DNA of 29,442 nt, from positions 1 to 29,442 of IMG/VR virus record IMGVR_UViG_3300025009_000317. One strand, written 5' to 3'. The translations under genes were made by a program, and so were the position numbers. This DNA comes from a virus. How positions within the stretch are numbered: the stretch's first letter is position 1; every line of letters begins with the position of its first letter. The notes beneath the pieces are model-generated. The model saw only the letters and a program-made list of their open reading frames with translations. It was not told where the DNA came from and made no database searches. Positions 1 through 7,350 of the stretch are shown here, one piece after another.

Positions 1-1
1 C

Positions 2-559
2 ATCAAGAAGTTTACTGAAGTTATTAACGATTTCAATAAGCTGGAGATTAAGGATGGCGAAGATAAGGTTATTAAGATTGACGTTAAAAAGTTGAAGAAT
101 AAGGATGAGATGGCGGCTTGTTTTGTTGCGGCTGTTAATTCTGTTCCTGGCGATGATGATGCAGTGGCTAATGCTCTTAGTTCTCTTGTCATTGAAACAT
201 ATGCTAGTCTTACTACAATTCCGGAAGAAGTAGAAAAGCCGGAAGGTGCAAAGAGAGGAAGGAAGCCCAAGGAACCCGGTGAAGCAAAGCCCAAGAAGGA
301 AAAGGTTAAGAAAGAGAAGAAGGAATCTTATGGTCGGGCTGTCTCTGTGCGAGATGCAATGATCGAAGGCAATGAAACTATTGAGGCAATTAGTTTTAGG
401 TCAAATCAGTTGTATCTTGAACATAATCCTGGAGCCAATGATTCTACTTCTGCTGCCCAACTTTGGGTTGAACAATGTATCCGTTGGCTTGTGCCTTTTG
501 GATATCTGAAGATTGATGAAGTTGGCAATTATCAACTTGTTATAAAACCTGTAATTTAA
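2..559 (+). CDS. C-terminal part of a lysine-rich protein (5' end outside window)
   Basis: The frame is open from base 2, so the gene begins left of the window. A TTG at 92 is an internal codon, not a start. The visible part ends with TAA at 557-559. It has an N-terminal segment with alternating charge, then a highly basic Lys/Pro/Glu linker containing an AT-hook-like KRGRKPK, then a compact C-terminal domain rich in aromatic and hydrophobic residues (LWVEQCIRWLVPFGYLKI) that resembles a small winged-helix-like fold. I do not recognise the family. DNA binding is an inference from the basic linker alone. A hairpin terminator follows directly, so this is the last gene of its transcript. It looks somewhat less AT-rich than the genes that follow. 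Confidence 0.8.
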   Translation: MKKFTEVINDFNKLEIKDGEDKVIKIDVKKLKNKDEMAACFVAAVNSVPGDDDAVANALSSLVIETYASLTTIPEEVEKPEGAKRGRKPKEPGEAKPKKEKVKKEKKESYGRAVSVRDAMIEGNETIEAISFRSNQLYLEHNPGANDSTSAAQLWVEQCIRWLVPFGYLKIDEVGNYQLVIKPVI

Positions 560-574
560 TTCCATTTCTACATA

Positions 575-610
575 AACTACCCCCCATAATGGGGGGTAGT
601 TCCTTCCTCA
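575..610 (+). terminator. Rho-independent-type terminator
   Basis: An 11-bp perfect stem (AACTACCCCCC at 575-585 with GGGGGGTAGTT at 591-601) closes a 5-nt loop (ATAAT). The stem is GC-rich in its upper half and is followed by the pyrimidine stretch TCCTTCCTC rather than a pure T run. It lies 16 bases after the stop codon of the first gene and would end that transcript. Confidence 0.8.
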
Positions 611-632
611 AAATAACCATAAGGATCATATA

Positions 633-832
633 ATGGAATCAATAAAAATTAAAGAATCCGTATTGATGCAATACCCGGATCTCATTTAAATAAAGGATTT
701 TCTGAATCAATAATTTATGCCATAAAAACAAGAAATTTAGTGATTTTTACTCATAACGAGAATGAATATATAATAGATCCAGAAGAAATCATACATAATA
801 TCTATAAACAGACTTATAATAGTAATATATAA
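633..832 (+). pseudogene. Small frameshifted gene of unknown function
   Basis: An ATG at 633 has a good ribosome binding site (AAGGA at 621-625), but its frame stops at TAA 687-689 after 18 codons. The -1 frame is open from 653 to a TAA at 830-832 and reads as plausible protein (IDAIPGSHLNKGFSESIIYA and onward, then IIDPEEIIHNIYKQ). Joining the two frames near 653-662 gives a protein of about 66 residues. No slippery heptamer is visible at the junction, so a one-base indel (mutation or assembly error) is more likely than programmed frameshifting. The family is not recognised. The rest of the 560-844 gap holds only the terminator above. Confidence 0.5.
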
Positions 833-844
833 GAAAGAACAAAA

Positions 845-1963
845 ATGAATATATGTATTATAGATGCTGATTTAACTAATAAAAAGCGGCATCGTTTCCC
901 AAATCTTGCTGCTATGAAAATCTCTTCATATCATAAACAAAAAGGGGATATAATCACTCTTAAATTAGATATCCGAAACCTCATGTCTAAACTCAACTAC
1001 AATAATATCTACTCATATGATAAAGTATATGTGACAAAGGTATTTACAGATACTTTATTTCCTGAGAATGTACTTCAACTCAAACATGTAGAATATGGTG
1101 GTACTGGATTTTTCTATGATAAATCTCCTCAATTACCAGATGAAATAGAACATATAATGCCAGATTATCATCTCTATGATGATTTTGTTGCATCTCAGGA
1201 TCTAATAGATCATGATCGAAGAGATACTTTTGAGATTTACAATCAAGTAAATATTGGTAAATTGACAACTGGATGTTTTAGAGGTTGTGAATTCTGTGTG
1301 AATAGAAATTGTAAAGTAGTCAAGCTACATTCTTCACACATGGAATTCTATGATCCAAAAAATAAATACTCTTGTTTCCTCGATGATAACTTTCTTGGAT
1401 ATAAAGGATCTATTGGTATTCTCAAAGAATTGTATGATTTCGGTAAACGAATCCAATTTAAACAAGGATTAGACATTCGCCTCCTTAATAAGGAAAATGT
1501 AAAATTATTATCTGATGTAAAATACTATGGAGATTATATCTTTGCGTTTGATAATATAAAAGACAAGAATATGATTGTTAAAAAACTAGCACTATGGAGA
1601 GAATATAATAAATCCAGTACAAAACTTTATGTTCTATGTGCATTTGATAGAACTGGTAATTATGATTTAAGTTTTTGGAAAACCGACTTGGTTGAAACTC
1701 TTGAAAGAATGAAAGTATTGATGCAATTTCAATGTATTCCATACTTTATGAGATATGAAAAATACAAAGATTGTCCTTGGGGATATTTTTATACATTGCT
1801 TACTAAGTGGTGTATGAATCCTGGCAATTACAAGAAACTAAGTATTCGAGAATACTTTGAAAAATGGAAACATAATAAAATATTATTTGATGTTCTACAA
1901 CATATAGATATCAATCATTACATTGATCTTAAATATGAAGATTTTAAATCTAAGGAGATATAA
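845..1963 (+). CDS. Radical SAM protein with B12-binding-like N-terminus
   Basis: The 372-residue protein carries the radical SAM cluster motif CxxxCxxC (C144, C148, C151 in TTGCFRGCEFC), which holds a 4Fe-4S cluster that cleaves S-adenosylmethionine. The first 80 or so residues (ICIIDADL, then RFPNLAAMKISSYHK) resemble the Rossmann-like cobalamin-binding region that precedes the radical SAM barrel in MiaB/BchE-type proteins. After the cysteines come FLDDNFLGYKG and FKQGLDIRLL, typical of strands in the barrel. The substrate cannot be told. Phage members of this superfamily are often left unassigned; tRNA or DNA modification are possibilities only. The terminal codons contain the ribosome binding site of the next gene (AAGGAG), suggesting translational coupling. 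Confidence 0.85.
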   Translation: MNICIIDADLTNKKRHRFPNLAAMKISSYHKQKGDIITLKLDIRNLMSKLNYNNIYSYDKVYVTKVFTDTLFPENVLQLKHVEYGGTGFFYDKSPQLPDEIEHIMPDYHLYDDFVASQDLIDHDRRDTFEIYNQVNIGKLTTGCFRGCEFCVNRNCKVVKLHSSHMEFYDPKNKYSCFLDDNFLGYKGSIGILKELYDFGKRIQFKQGLDIRLLNKENVKLLSDVKYYGDYIFAFDNIKDKNMIVKKLALWREYNKSSTKLYVLCAFDRTGNYDLSFWKTDLVETLERMKVLMQFQCIPYFMRYEKYKDCPWGYFYTLLTKWCMNPGNYKKLSIREYFEKWKHNKILFDVLQHIDINHYIDLKYEDFKSKEI

Positions 1964-1964
1964 G

Positions 1965-2255
1965 ATGAAATGTAGATCAGTTGAAACAAAATCTAAAAAC
2001 AGAATTCCTGAAGTTGGAGAAGTGTGGAAATATAAAAATACATACAATAATACAATTTATATGAGAATTTCTGATTCTCCAGGAAGAGATATTTTTGATA
2101 GTATTTTTAATAAACAACAATTAAATGAAAAATTCTTTAGTGTTGATTTATTAGTAGGAAATATTATATATACTTCATTAGATTGTGATAATATTATCAT
2201 CCTCAAACCAAAACAAGTTGTTAATGGCATTATTGAATTTGAACCAGCAGATTAA
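1965..2255 (+). CDS. Hypothetical protein, 96 aa
   Basis: I chose ATG 1965, one base after the stop of the radical SAM gene, because AAGGAG at 1952-1957 precedes it at suitable spacing; an upstream in-frame ATG at 1923 lies inside that gene. The protein begins MKCRSVETKSKNRIPEVGEVW and has alternating beta-type segments (YMRISDSPG, IIYTSLDCDNIIILKPKQVV), suggesting a small beta-barrel or SH3-like fold. No catalytic motif is visible and I do not recognise the family. Confidence 0.7.
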   Translation: MKCRSVETKSKNRIPEVGEVWKYKNTYNNTIYMRISDSPGRDIFDSIFNKQQLNEKFFSVDLLVGNIIYTSLDCDNIIILKPKQVVNGIIEFEPAD

Positions 2256-2264
2256 GGAGATATA

Positions 2265-2363
2265 ATGAATTTTTGGGAATCATATATTTTAGTTCAAATT
2301 ATAACACATCTTTCTTTAGGTATTGCATGGATATTATTTTACGTTCTTAAATTCCTTAATTAA
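2265..2363 (+). CDS. Small single-pass membrane peptide, 32 aa
   Basis: ATG 2265 follows AAGGAG at a good distance and the frame ends at TAA 2361-2363, which begins the ribosome binding site cassette of the clamp gene. The peptide (MNFWESYILVQIITHLSLGI and a further hydrophobic stretch) is almost entirely one transmembrane helix with a short basic tail. Its function is unknown. The precise fit between two ribosome binding site cassettes is the main evidence that it is translated. Confidence 0.6.
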   Translation: MNFWESYILVQIITHLSLGIAWILFYVLKFLN

Positions 2364-2377
2364 GGAGATATAAAATA

Positions 2378-3436
2378 ATGGCAAAAGGTTTTCTTCAAAA
2401 GCGTAAAAATATTGTCTCAGCATTGAAAACTGTAATTAGTGCAATTGATATCAAAGATCAACTTCTTATTGGCGCAGATAGTTTTATCTTTGCTGATGAA
2501 TATGTACATACTTATTCTAATAGAATGTCATTCTCATATCCAATAAAGACAGGAGTAAATTGTACAGTAAAAGCTACTGAGACTCTAAAGATTCTTGAAA
2601 AGATGAAATCTGAAGATGTTACACTGAAACAAAATCCAGACAATCTTGAGATATCTGGAGATAATACTACTCTTAAAATGGTATTGATTCAAGAAGATGA
2701 TGGAATCCGTAAACTTGTAAATTCATTCAATATTGATGATCTGATATTCCATGATCTACCAAAGGACTTTATGGAAGGAATTAGACTTTGTTCGTATTCA
2801 ATGAGTCTTGATCCAAATGTAATAGAAATCAATGGAATAGCAATTAAAGAAGATTGTGCATGGTCTACAGATATCTATCGTAATTCTCGTTATAAATTTG
2901 ATGAATCTATAGATTTTGATTTTACAATACCAGCAAGTTCTATTACCACTCTTCTTAAAATGGTTTATCCACCAATCTCATATGCAGTTGGTGATGGATG
3001 GATACATTTTAAGTGTGACAATGGTATTGTATTTAGCACCAATGAATTGATGAAATCATTTCCAATCTCAAACCTTATCAAAATCTTCAACTCATATGAT
3101 GAAGAGTTTAAAGAATACCAATTTCCTAAAGATCTGGAAGAATGTCTTGATGTAGCAGGTATTCTTGCCAGTGTTCTCGACAAAGATGATCCTGTATTGA
3201 ATGTAGAGATTTATAGAAAAGGTAAGAGACTTTTTGTTAAAGGACAAAACTCAAATGGTCGTGTTGAAGATAGTGTTGAAATTGATGGAGAAATGTTTGA
3301 AGAAGGTATGAGTTTTAAAATATCACCCACATTCCTTAAAACTATCCTTTCAATCACTCGTAATTTTTCTATAGCTGATGAAAGTGTTATGATTTTTAAA
3401 ACGAAAGCGTTTCGACACCTTATGTCAAAATGGTGA
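2378..3436 (+). CDS. DnaN-like sliding clamp (beta clamp)
   Basis: At 352 residues it is close to bacterial beta clamps (about 365-380). The alternation of strands and helices and the mid-region IPASSITTLLKMVYPPISYAVGDGW followed by CDNGIVFSTNELMKSFPI resemble the second and third domains of DnaN, where the clamp chain reads as repeated DNA-clamp folds. Its job would be to tether the phage C-family polymerase to DNA as a ring. The neighbours support this: a DnaX-like loader lies 1.5 kb downstream and a DnaE-like polymerase 4.8 kb downstream. Similarity is distant, so the fold call rests partly on context; a T4 gp45-type clamp would be shorter (about 228 residues). The start is set by the TAAGGAGATATA cassette. 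Confidence 0.7.
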   Translation: MAKGFLQKRKNIVSALKTVISAIDIKDQLLIGADSFIFADEYVHTYSNRMSFSYPIKTGVNCTVKATETLKILEKMKSEDVTLKQNPDNLEISGDNTTLKMVLIQEDDGIRKLVNSFNIDDLIFHDLPKDFMEGIRLCSYSMSLDPNVIEINGIAIKEDCAWSTDIYRNSRYKFDESIDFDFTIPASSITTLLKMVYPPISYAVGDGWIHFKCDNGIVFSTNELMKSFPISNLIKIFNSYDEEFKEYQFPKDLEECLDVAGILASVLDKDDPVLNVEIYRKGKRLFVKGQNSNGRVEDSVEIDGEMFEEGMSFKISPTFLKTILSITRNFSIADESVMIFKTKAFRHLMSKW

Positions 3437-3440
3437 TATT

Positions 3441-4121
3441 ATGGAATTTGAAGTAAGACAAATTTCTAATAAATGGTGTAAATCTTGGCTATTATATAGA
3501 CACTATGCTAAAACAATTCCACTAATAACATTTGCTTATGGATTATTCTCTTTAGATCAAGAAATTATGGGTGTTTGTACGTTTGGTTCTACTCCATGCA
3601 GAAAATTTAATAATGGTGGTGAAATATTTGATAACAAATTGGAGATAAATACCTTAGAATTGAATAGGTTATGTGTGGCAGAAGGATTACCAAAAAATTC
3701 ATCATCTTTCTTTGTTGCGAAATGTCTTTCTTTGCTACCAAAGCCTGTTTGTATTCTAAGTTATGCAGATGCAGGAGTTGGACATGTAGGATATATCTAT
3801 CAAGCCACAAATTGGATATATACTGGATTGTCAGAACCACAAGATTATTATGTCAATATAATAACTGGTAAAAGAATCCATCCAAGAAGTGTTTTTAACT
3901 CCTATGGGACTAGGAATAAAGACAAAATTCCTGAATACATACAAAGATTTAAAGAAGAAGATTCAAAACATAGATATTTTAAGTTTTTAGGAAGTAAGAA
4001 ACAAATTAAAGATATGTTATCTAAGCTAAAATATTCAATCCTTCCTTATCCAAAAGGAGAAACAAAAAGACACAATGAAGACGTGAAGATAAAAACTAGA
4101 GGCTTGTTATATAAAATATAG
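3441..4121 (+). CDS. Mom-like DNA adenine modification protein (GNAT-type fold)
   Basis: At 226 residues it is close to phage Mu Mom (about 230). Recognisable family segments are GVCTFGSTPCRKF (residues 44-56), ELNRLCV (73-79), SSSFFVAKCLSLLPK (87-101) and SYADAGVGHVGYIYQATNWI (107-126). The last, with an Asp after Ser-Tyr-Ala and a conserved YQATNW, is the most diagnostic block. In Mu, Mom converts adenine to a methylcarbamoyl-type modified base that shields phage DNA from restriction; the same role is inferred here. It lies 4 bases after the clamp gene, inside the replication cluster. No Com-like zinc-finger regulator of Mom translation is obvious next to it. An unrelated GNAT acyltransferase is the alternative. 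Confidence 0.75.
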   Translation: MEFEVRQISNKWCKSWLLYRHYAKTIPLITFAYGLFSLDQEIMGVCTFGSTPCRKFNNGGEIFDNKLEINTLELNRLCVAEGLPKNSSSFFVAKCLSLLPKPVCILSYADAGVGHVGYIYQATNWIYTGLSEPQDYYVNIITGKRIHPRSVFNSYGTRNKDKIPEYIQRFKEEDSKHRYFKFLGSKKQIKDMLSKLKYSILPYPKGETKRHNEDVKIKTRGLLYKI

Positions 4122-4130
4122 GTAAATAAA

Positions 4131-4346
4131 ATGACCAATAAAGAATTATTTGCAAGAATCAGAGATATCATTAAAGAGTATGAAGAATCTAACCTAAACG
4201 AATTTGATGTAGGAGTAGGATGTTCTATTGATTTGTTAGAAAACAATTATTGGAATACCTATACCTACGATGGTAAATTCTTCATAAAAAGCCCACCTTC
4301 TGTAAGATACGCAACAAAGAAAGAAATATTTCATGGAAGAAAATAA
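4131..4346 (+). CDS. Hypothetical protein, 71 aa
   Basis: It starts 9 bases after the Mom-like gene. It has a charged N-terminal helix (MTNKELFARIRDIIKEYEES), then an acidic and aromatic segment (CSIDLLENNYWNTYTYDGKF). No family is recognised. Its last 14 bases overlap the next gene, indicating coupled translation. Confidence 0.6.
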   Translation: MTNKELFARIRDIIKEYEESNLNEFDVGVGCSIDLLENNYWNTYTYDGKFFIKSPPSVRYATKKEIFHGRK

Positions 4347-4557
4347 TTTAGAAATAAGGATGTCTATAGGTAAAACTATCTCTCTAGGCAAAGGGAGTTT
4401 TGAATTTGTCAGGATTGATATTGGAATTACTCAAAAATGTTCGATAAAAGAGAAAGAAGCATGTTATAAATCTCTTCGTGAAGATTTGATGGATAAATTG
4501 GCAACAGAATGTGACATAATTGAAAAGAATAAAAAGATATGGCCTGATTGTGAATAG
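4333..4557 (+). CDS. Conserved-type small phage protein, 74 aa
   Basis: Overlaps the preceding gene by 14 bases. The pattern GKTISLGKGSFEFVRIDIGIT followed by a Lys/Glu-rich helix (KEACYKSLREDLMDKLATE) matches a common type of small phage protein with an N-terminal beta hairpin and a C-terminal helix. No function is known to me. The start is the first ATG in frame, within the 3' end of the upstream gene. Confidence 0.6.
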   Translation: MEENNLEIRMSIGKTISLGKGSFEFVRIDIGITQKCSIKEKEACYKSLREDLMDKLATECDIIEKNKKIWPDCE

Positions 4558-4566
4558 GAGTTAAAT

Positions 4567-4731
4567 ATGGAAAGAATTTGGTTATGGTTTGATTTTAGAC
4601 CGATGATTGAAATGGTTACAGTTGGGGATTTATTTCCAGTATTGATATCATTACTTTTTGTAATAATCTGTATATTTATAGATCTTGCTAGTCTTAAAAA
4701 TAGAGTTAGAAAATTGGAGGGAAAAGAATAA
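4567..4731 (+). CDS. Small membrane protein, 54 aa
   Basis: ATG 4567 follows AGGAGT at 4557-4562; the stop TAA 4729-4731 overlaps the next ATG by one base. Residues 21-42 (DLFPVLISLLFVIICIFIDL) form one strong transmembrane helix, flanked by a Trp-rich N-terminus and a basic C-terminal tail (LKNRVRKLEGKE). A holin-like or membrane-anchoring role is conceivable but not shown. Confidence 0.65.
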   Translation: MERIWLWFDFRPMIEMVTVGDLFPVLISLLFVIICIFIDLASLKNRVRKLEGKE

Positions 4732-4952
4732 TGGCCGATCCAAATTATGTAAATATTGGTTCTAATACTATAAAATTGATAGAAGAATGCGGTGAATTAA
4801 TACAAGCTGTATGTAAGGGGGACAGATTTGGTTGGCAAAATAAATATCCAGATAAAGATTCTCCAACCAATCTAGAAATTCTAGAGTATGAATTTGAAGA
4901 TTTAATCAGAGCATTTAATAACCTAAAAGAAGAAATTCTAAATGGAGAATAA
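4731..4952 (+). CDS. MazG-like nucleotide pyrophosphohydrolase family protein
   Basis: The 73-residue protein contains IEECGELIQAVCKGDRFGW (about 17-35), matching the EExxE metal-binding helix of all-alpha NTP pyrophosphatases, and a second acidic helix EYEFEDLIRAFNNL (about 52-65) supplying the ExxD-type pair. Such enzymes hydrolyse (d)NTPs to monophosphates; in phages they adjust dNTP pools or alarmone levels. It is short for the family but has both helices. It sits between a membrane protein and the clamp loader, with 1-base and 3-base junctions. The substrate cannot be inferred. Confidence 0.7.
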   Translation: MADPNYVNIGSNTIKLIEECGELIQAVCKGDRFGWQNKYPDKDSPTNLEILEYEFEDLIRAFNNLKEEILNGE

Positions 4953-4955
4953 TAT

Positions 4956-5903
4956 ATGGCTGCAACTGATGCATTAGCAAGAAAATATCGCCCTCAAAAT
5001 TGGGATGAAGTATTTGGCAATGAAGCACTTGTTTCTATGATTAAACAAAAACTAGAAGATGATGCATTGCCACATGCTATACTTTTAATTGGAGAAAAAG
5101 GCACAGGCAAAACAAGTGTTAGCAGACTTATGGCGAAAAGTCTTGGATGTACAGAACAAAATATATTTGAATATAATATGTCTGATACAAATGGTGTCGA
5201 AGATATGAGAAAGATTGTTAGTACAATGTATCTTTCTCCAGTAGTAGAACGTGGTGGCAAAAAATTAAAAGTTTATATACTTGATGAATTCCATCGAGCA
5301 ACTCCACAAGCACAAGACTGTCTTTTAAAACCTCTTGAAGAACCACCTGATTTTATTTATTGGTTCTTGTCTACAACAGAACAAAGAAAAGTTATTGATA
5401 CAATACAATCAAGATGTGCAAGATATGAGACAAAGCCTCTTGCACCTAGAGAGATGAACGAATTAATAGATTGTATTCTTGAAGCAGAAGGAAAAGAAAT
5501 TGATAGAAAGGTTCAAAGTAAGATTGTGATCAATAGTAAAGGAAGTTCTAGAAATGCTTTGGTTGCATTAGAAACTATTATAGACATTAAGGATATTAGT
5601 CTAGCAATTGACCTTGTGGATAGTGGAATTGAAAATGTAGACATTTTGGAAGTATGTAGATTGCTTGTGAAGGGGGGGAATGACCTTTGGGTAAAATTGG
5701 CTCCCATGATTGATAAAGTTAAGATTGAACCAGAAACTTGTCGATTAAGCATTATGGGTTATATGGCAAGAGTGGCAATTAATGACCCTTCTAAAGCCTC
5801 TAGGATGTGGCTCATATGCGATTCCTTCCGTGAAGTGCTACACTACAACGGCAAACCGGGCTTGATAATGCAGTTGATAAATGCCTGCACTGTAGCAAAA
5901 TAA
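4956..5903 (+). CDS. DnaX-like clamp loader AAA+ ATPase
   Basis: The 315-residue protein opens with LARKYRPQNWDEVFGNEAL, typical of clamp loader subunits. Walker A is GEKGTGKT (residues 46-53), Walker B is VYILDEFHR (D110, E111), sensor 1 lies in FLSTTEQ, and the SRC motif is at 152-154. It would open and load the DnaN-like ring at primer ends. The zinc module of bacterial DnaX is absent and there are no C-terminal tau domains, so the protein resembles a minimal gamma subunit or an archaeal/T4 gp44 small subunit. No delta partner is recognised in the window. Codon use near the 3' end (about 5790-5900) looks less AT-biased than the rest. Confidence 0.9.
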   Translation: MAATDALARKYRPQNWDEVFGNEALVSMIKQKLEDDALPHAILLIGEKGTGKTSVSRLMAKSLGCTEQNIFEYNMSDTNGVEDMRKIVSTMYLSPVVERGGKKLKVYILDEFHRATPQAQDCLLKPLEEPPDFIYWFLSTTEQRKVIDTIQSRCARYETKPLAPREMNELIDCILEAEGKEIDRKVQSKIVINSKGSSRNALVALETIIDIKDISLAIDLVDSGIENVDILEVCRLLVKGGNDLWVKLAPMIDKVKIEPETCRLSIMGYMARVAINDPSKASRMWLICDSFREVLHYNGKPGLIMQLINACTVAK

Positions 5904-5913
5904 GGATGGTAAA

Positions 5914-6441
5914 ATGATAGAAGGAACTAAGTCTGTTTTATTTGGATGCCATAATCCCGTTATGCATGGTTTGGCAGTATTAAGAGCGTGGAAATTAGAA
6001 TATGGATCATGGCCTGAATGGTGGCAAATAATTGGAATATTTTTACATGATATTGGTGTTTGGGGAAAACAATATTTAAGCGATGATAATGCCAAGAAAG
6101 GTCATTGGGAATTAGGTGCAAAAATAACATGTAAATTTACAATAAAAATTTGTAAATATTTCTTAAAAACTGATTATTTGACTCAACGTGAATTAAGTTC
6201 AAAAGCTTGGATGTTTTGTGCTGGTCATTGTCCAGAAGAATCTAAATGGACTCAAAGCTTACTTATGAGAGCAGACAAGGCATCATGGTTAGTTGCACCT
6301 TTATGGTGGATGAAATGGAATTATTGGTTAGAGGGATTTAAAGGATTTAGTCCTATTTATTGGAGACGATTGGTTAGAGAAAATTTAAAACTTAAAAAAC
6401 CATTAGGTAATCATGAATTATATATCAAATACAGGAAATAA
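5914..6441 (+). CDS. HD-domain phosphohydrolase
   Basis: A 175-residue protein with the metal-binding ligands of the HD superfamily: His in GCHNPVMHG (13-19), the paired H45-D46 in IGIFLHDIGVWGK, His in GHWELGAKI and GHCPEESK, and the late Asp in MRADKASWL. HD enzymes hydrolyse phosphate from nucleotides or nucleic acids. A nucleotide phosphohydrolase role in dNTP metabolism is plausible in this cluster but unproven. It does not look like DatZ of 2-aminoadenine phages, whose characteristic segments are missing. It is rich in Trp. The start follows AAGGAT. Confidence 0.75.
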   Translation: MIEGTKSVLFGCHNPVMHGLAVLRAWKLEYGSWPEWWQIIGIFLHDIGVWGKQYLSDDNAKKGHWELGAKITCKFTIKICKYFLKTDYLTQRELSSKAWMFCAGHCPEESKWTQSLLMRADKASWLVAPLWWMKWNYWLEGFKGFSPIYWRRLVRENLKLKKPLGNHELYIKYRK

Positions 6442-6442
6442 A

Positions 6443-6877
6443 ATGCAAACATTCCTCGCTTCTCCAGATTTCATAGAATCAGCAAAAGTATTAGACTATA
6501 GAAGACTTGGAAAACAAAGAGTAGAAGTTCTTCAAATTCTTAATACTTTAAGATATGGAAGTAGATGGGAAAATCATCCAGCAGTTCTTATGTGGAAAAA
6601 TTATGAATCGGCTTTATGTAAATATGGTTATGCTATTTGTGATGAGTGGACAAATAGAGGATATATAGATAATACAAAATACAAAATATCAGAACATGAT
6701 TGGTATTATTTAAATATTTATACCCTAATTGAGTATCCACTTTGGTTAGGTAATGAAGATTTTCATAGAAGTCATCGTTCAAATCTACTAAGAAAATATC
6801 CAGAACACTATAGACAATTTTGGCCTGACGAGAGAGATGATTTGCCTTATACTTGGCCTGTCAGAAAAGGATATTAG
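6443..6877 (+). CDS. Pyrimidine-dimer DNA glycosylase family protein (Pyr_excise/MSMEG_6728-like)
   Basis: I chose ATG 6443 because family members begin MQTFL; the upstream in-frame ATG 6413 would overlap the HD gene by 29 bases. The 144-residue protein has the block VLDYRRLGKQRVEVLQIL, then WENHPAVLMWKNYESAL, YGYAICDEWTNRGY, and the C-terminal HRSHRSNLLRKYPEHYRQFW with DDLPYTWP. These are the hallmarks of the family named after T4 endonuclease V (DenV), which nicks DNA at UV-induced pyrimidine dimers. Whether this branch has true dimer glycosylase activity is not established. It sits among replication genes, consistent with a DNA repair role. Confidence 0.85.
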   Translation: MQTFLASPDFIESAKVLDYRRLGKQRVEVLQILNTLRYGSRWENHPAVLMWKNYESALCKYGYAICDEWTNRGYIDNTKYKISEHDWYYLNIYTLIEYPLWLGNEDFHRSHRSNLLRKYPEHYRQFWPDERDDLPYTWPVRKGY

Positions 6878-7078
6878 ATGACAGATTGTTATTCAAATAA
6901 ATGGATATGCAAATCATGTTATAATGGATTTTGTAATATCCATAAAAGGAGTTTTGAAATATATCCATTGCCTAATTTAGAATATGTAAAATGTATTTAT
7001 TGTAATAATATTGCAGAGCATTTTATTTGCGCTTTGATATCGGAATTTAAGAAAGGAGATGTAATTGAAAGTAATTAA
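6878..7078 (+). CDS. Small cysteine-rich protein, 66 aa
   Basis: Begins at the base after the previous stop. It has two CxxC-type pairs (WICKSCYNGFCNIH and VKCIYCNNIAEHFIC) with nearby His residues, so it probably binds zinc as a small ribbon or finger. The function is unknown. Its end overlaps the next gene's TTG start and contains that gene's ribosome binding site. Confidence 0.65.
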   Translation: MTDCYSNKWICKSCYNGFCNIHKRSFEIYPLPNLEYVKCIYCNNIAEHFICALISEFKKGDVIESN

Positions 7079-7346
7079 ATATATTATAAAACTAACAGAT
7101 TATTTCACTCTCCAACTTCCATTAAATGCGAAAATCCTATGCTGTCAAACACAAAAAGAAAATCCTTGTTTGTGGATATTATGCGATCCAGAAGCAGAAT
7201 TAGAAGATAGAAATTTTAGACTTGCTGGAACAGGACATTCAATAGATGAAGATATTTTAGATCTTATCTTTATTGATTCGTTCCAAATATATGATGGTAT
7301 GCAAATCTATCATCTTTTTGAAATTAAAAATTCTTGGGGAGGCTGA
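7065..7346 (+). CDS. DUF7352-like small phage protein, TTG start
   Basis: The start is TTG 7065, supported by a strong AAAGGAGAT at 7052-7060 and by the family-like N-terminus KVIKYIIKLTDYFTLQLP. The pattern is a small conserved phage protein: LPLNAKILCCQTQKENPCLWILCDPEAELE, then RLAGTGHSIDED, and a closing FQIYDGMQIYHLFEI. I recall this type being filed as DUF7352. No function is known. It overlaps the preceding gene by 14 bases. Confidence 0.75.
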   Translation: MKVIKYIIKLTDYFTLQLPLNAKILCCQTQKENPCLWILCDPEAELEDRNFRLAGTGHSIDEDILDLIFIDSFQIYDGMQIYHLFEIKNSWGG

Positions 7347-7350
7347 TAAA

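Larger units (their letters stand above)
1951..2372 (+). promoter_or_regulatory. Three copies of an identical stop/ribosome-binding-site cassette
   Basis: The 12-mer TAAGGAGATATA occurs at 1951-1962, 2253-2264 and 2361-2372, each just upstream of a start codon (1965, 2265, 2378). In the second and third copies the leading TAA is the stop of the previous gene. It acts as a combined stop and Shine-Dalgarno (AAGGAG) for the next gene. Confidence 0.7.

Noticed and set aside
4731-6441. 2-aminoadenine (Z) genome pathway
   Set aside because: A MazG-like and an HD protein are present, but no PurZ is in the window, the HD protein lacks DatZ-like segments and the polymerase is C-family.
6413-6442. Earlier ATG for the Pyr_excise-family gene
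   Set aside because: It adds ten residues inside the HD gene that are unlike the family, whose members start MQTFL.
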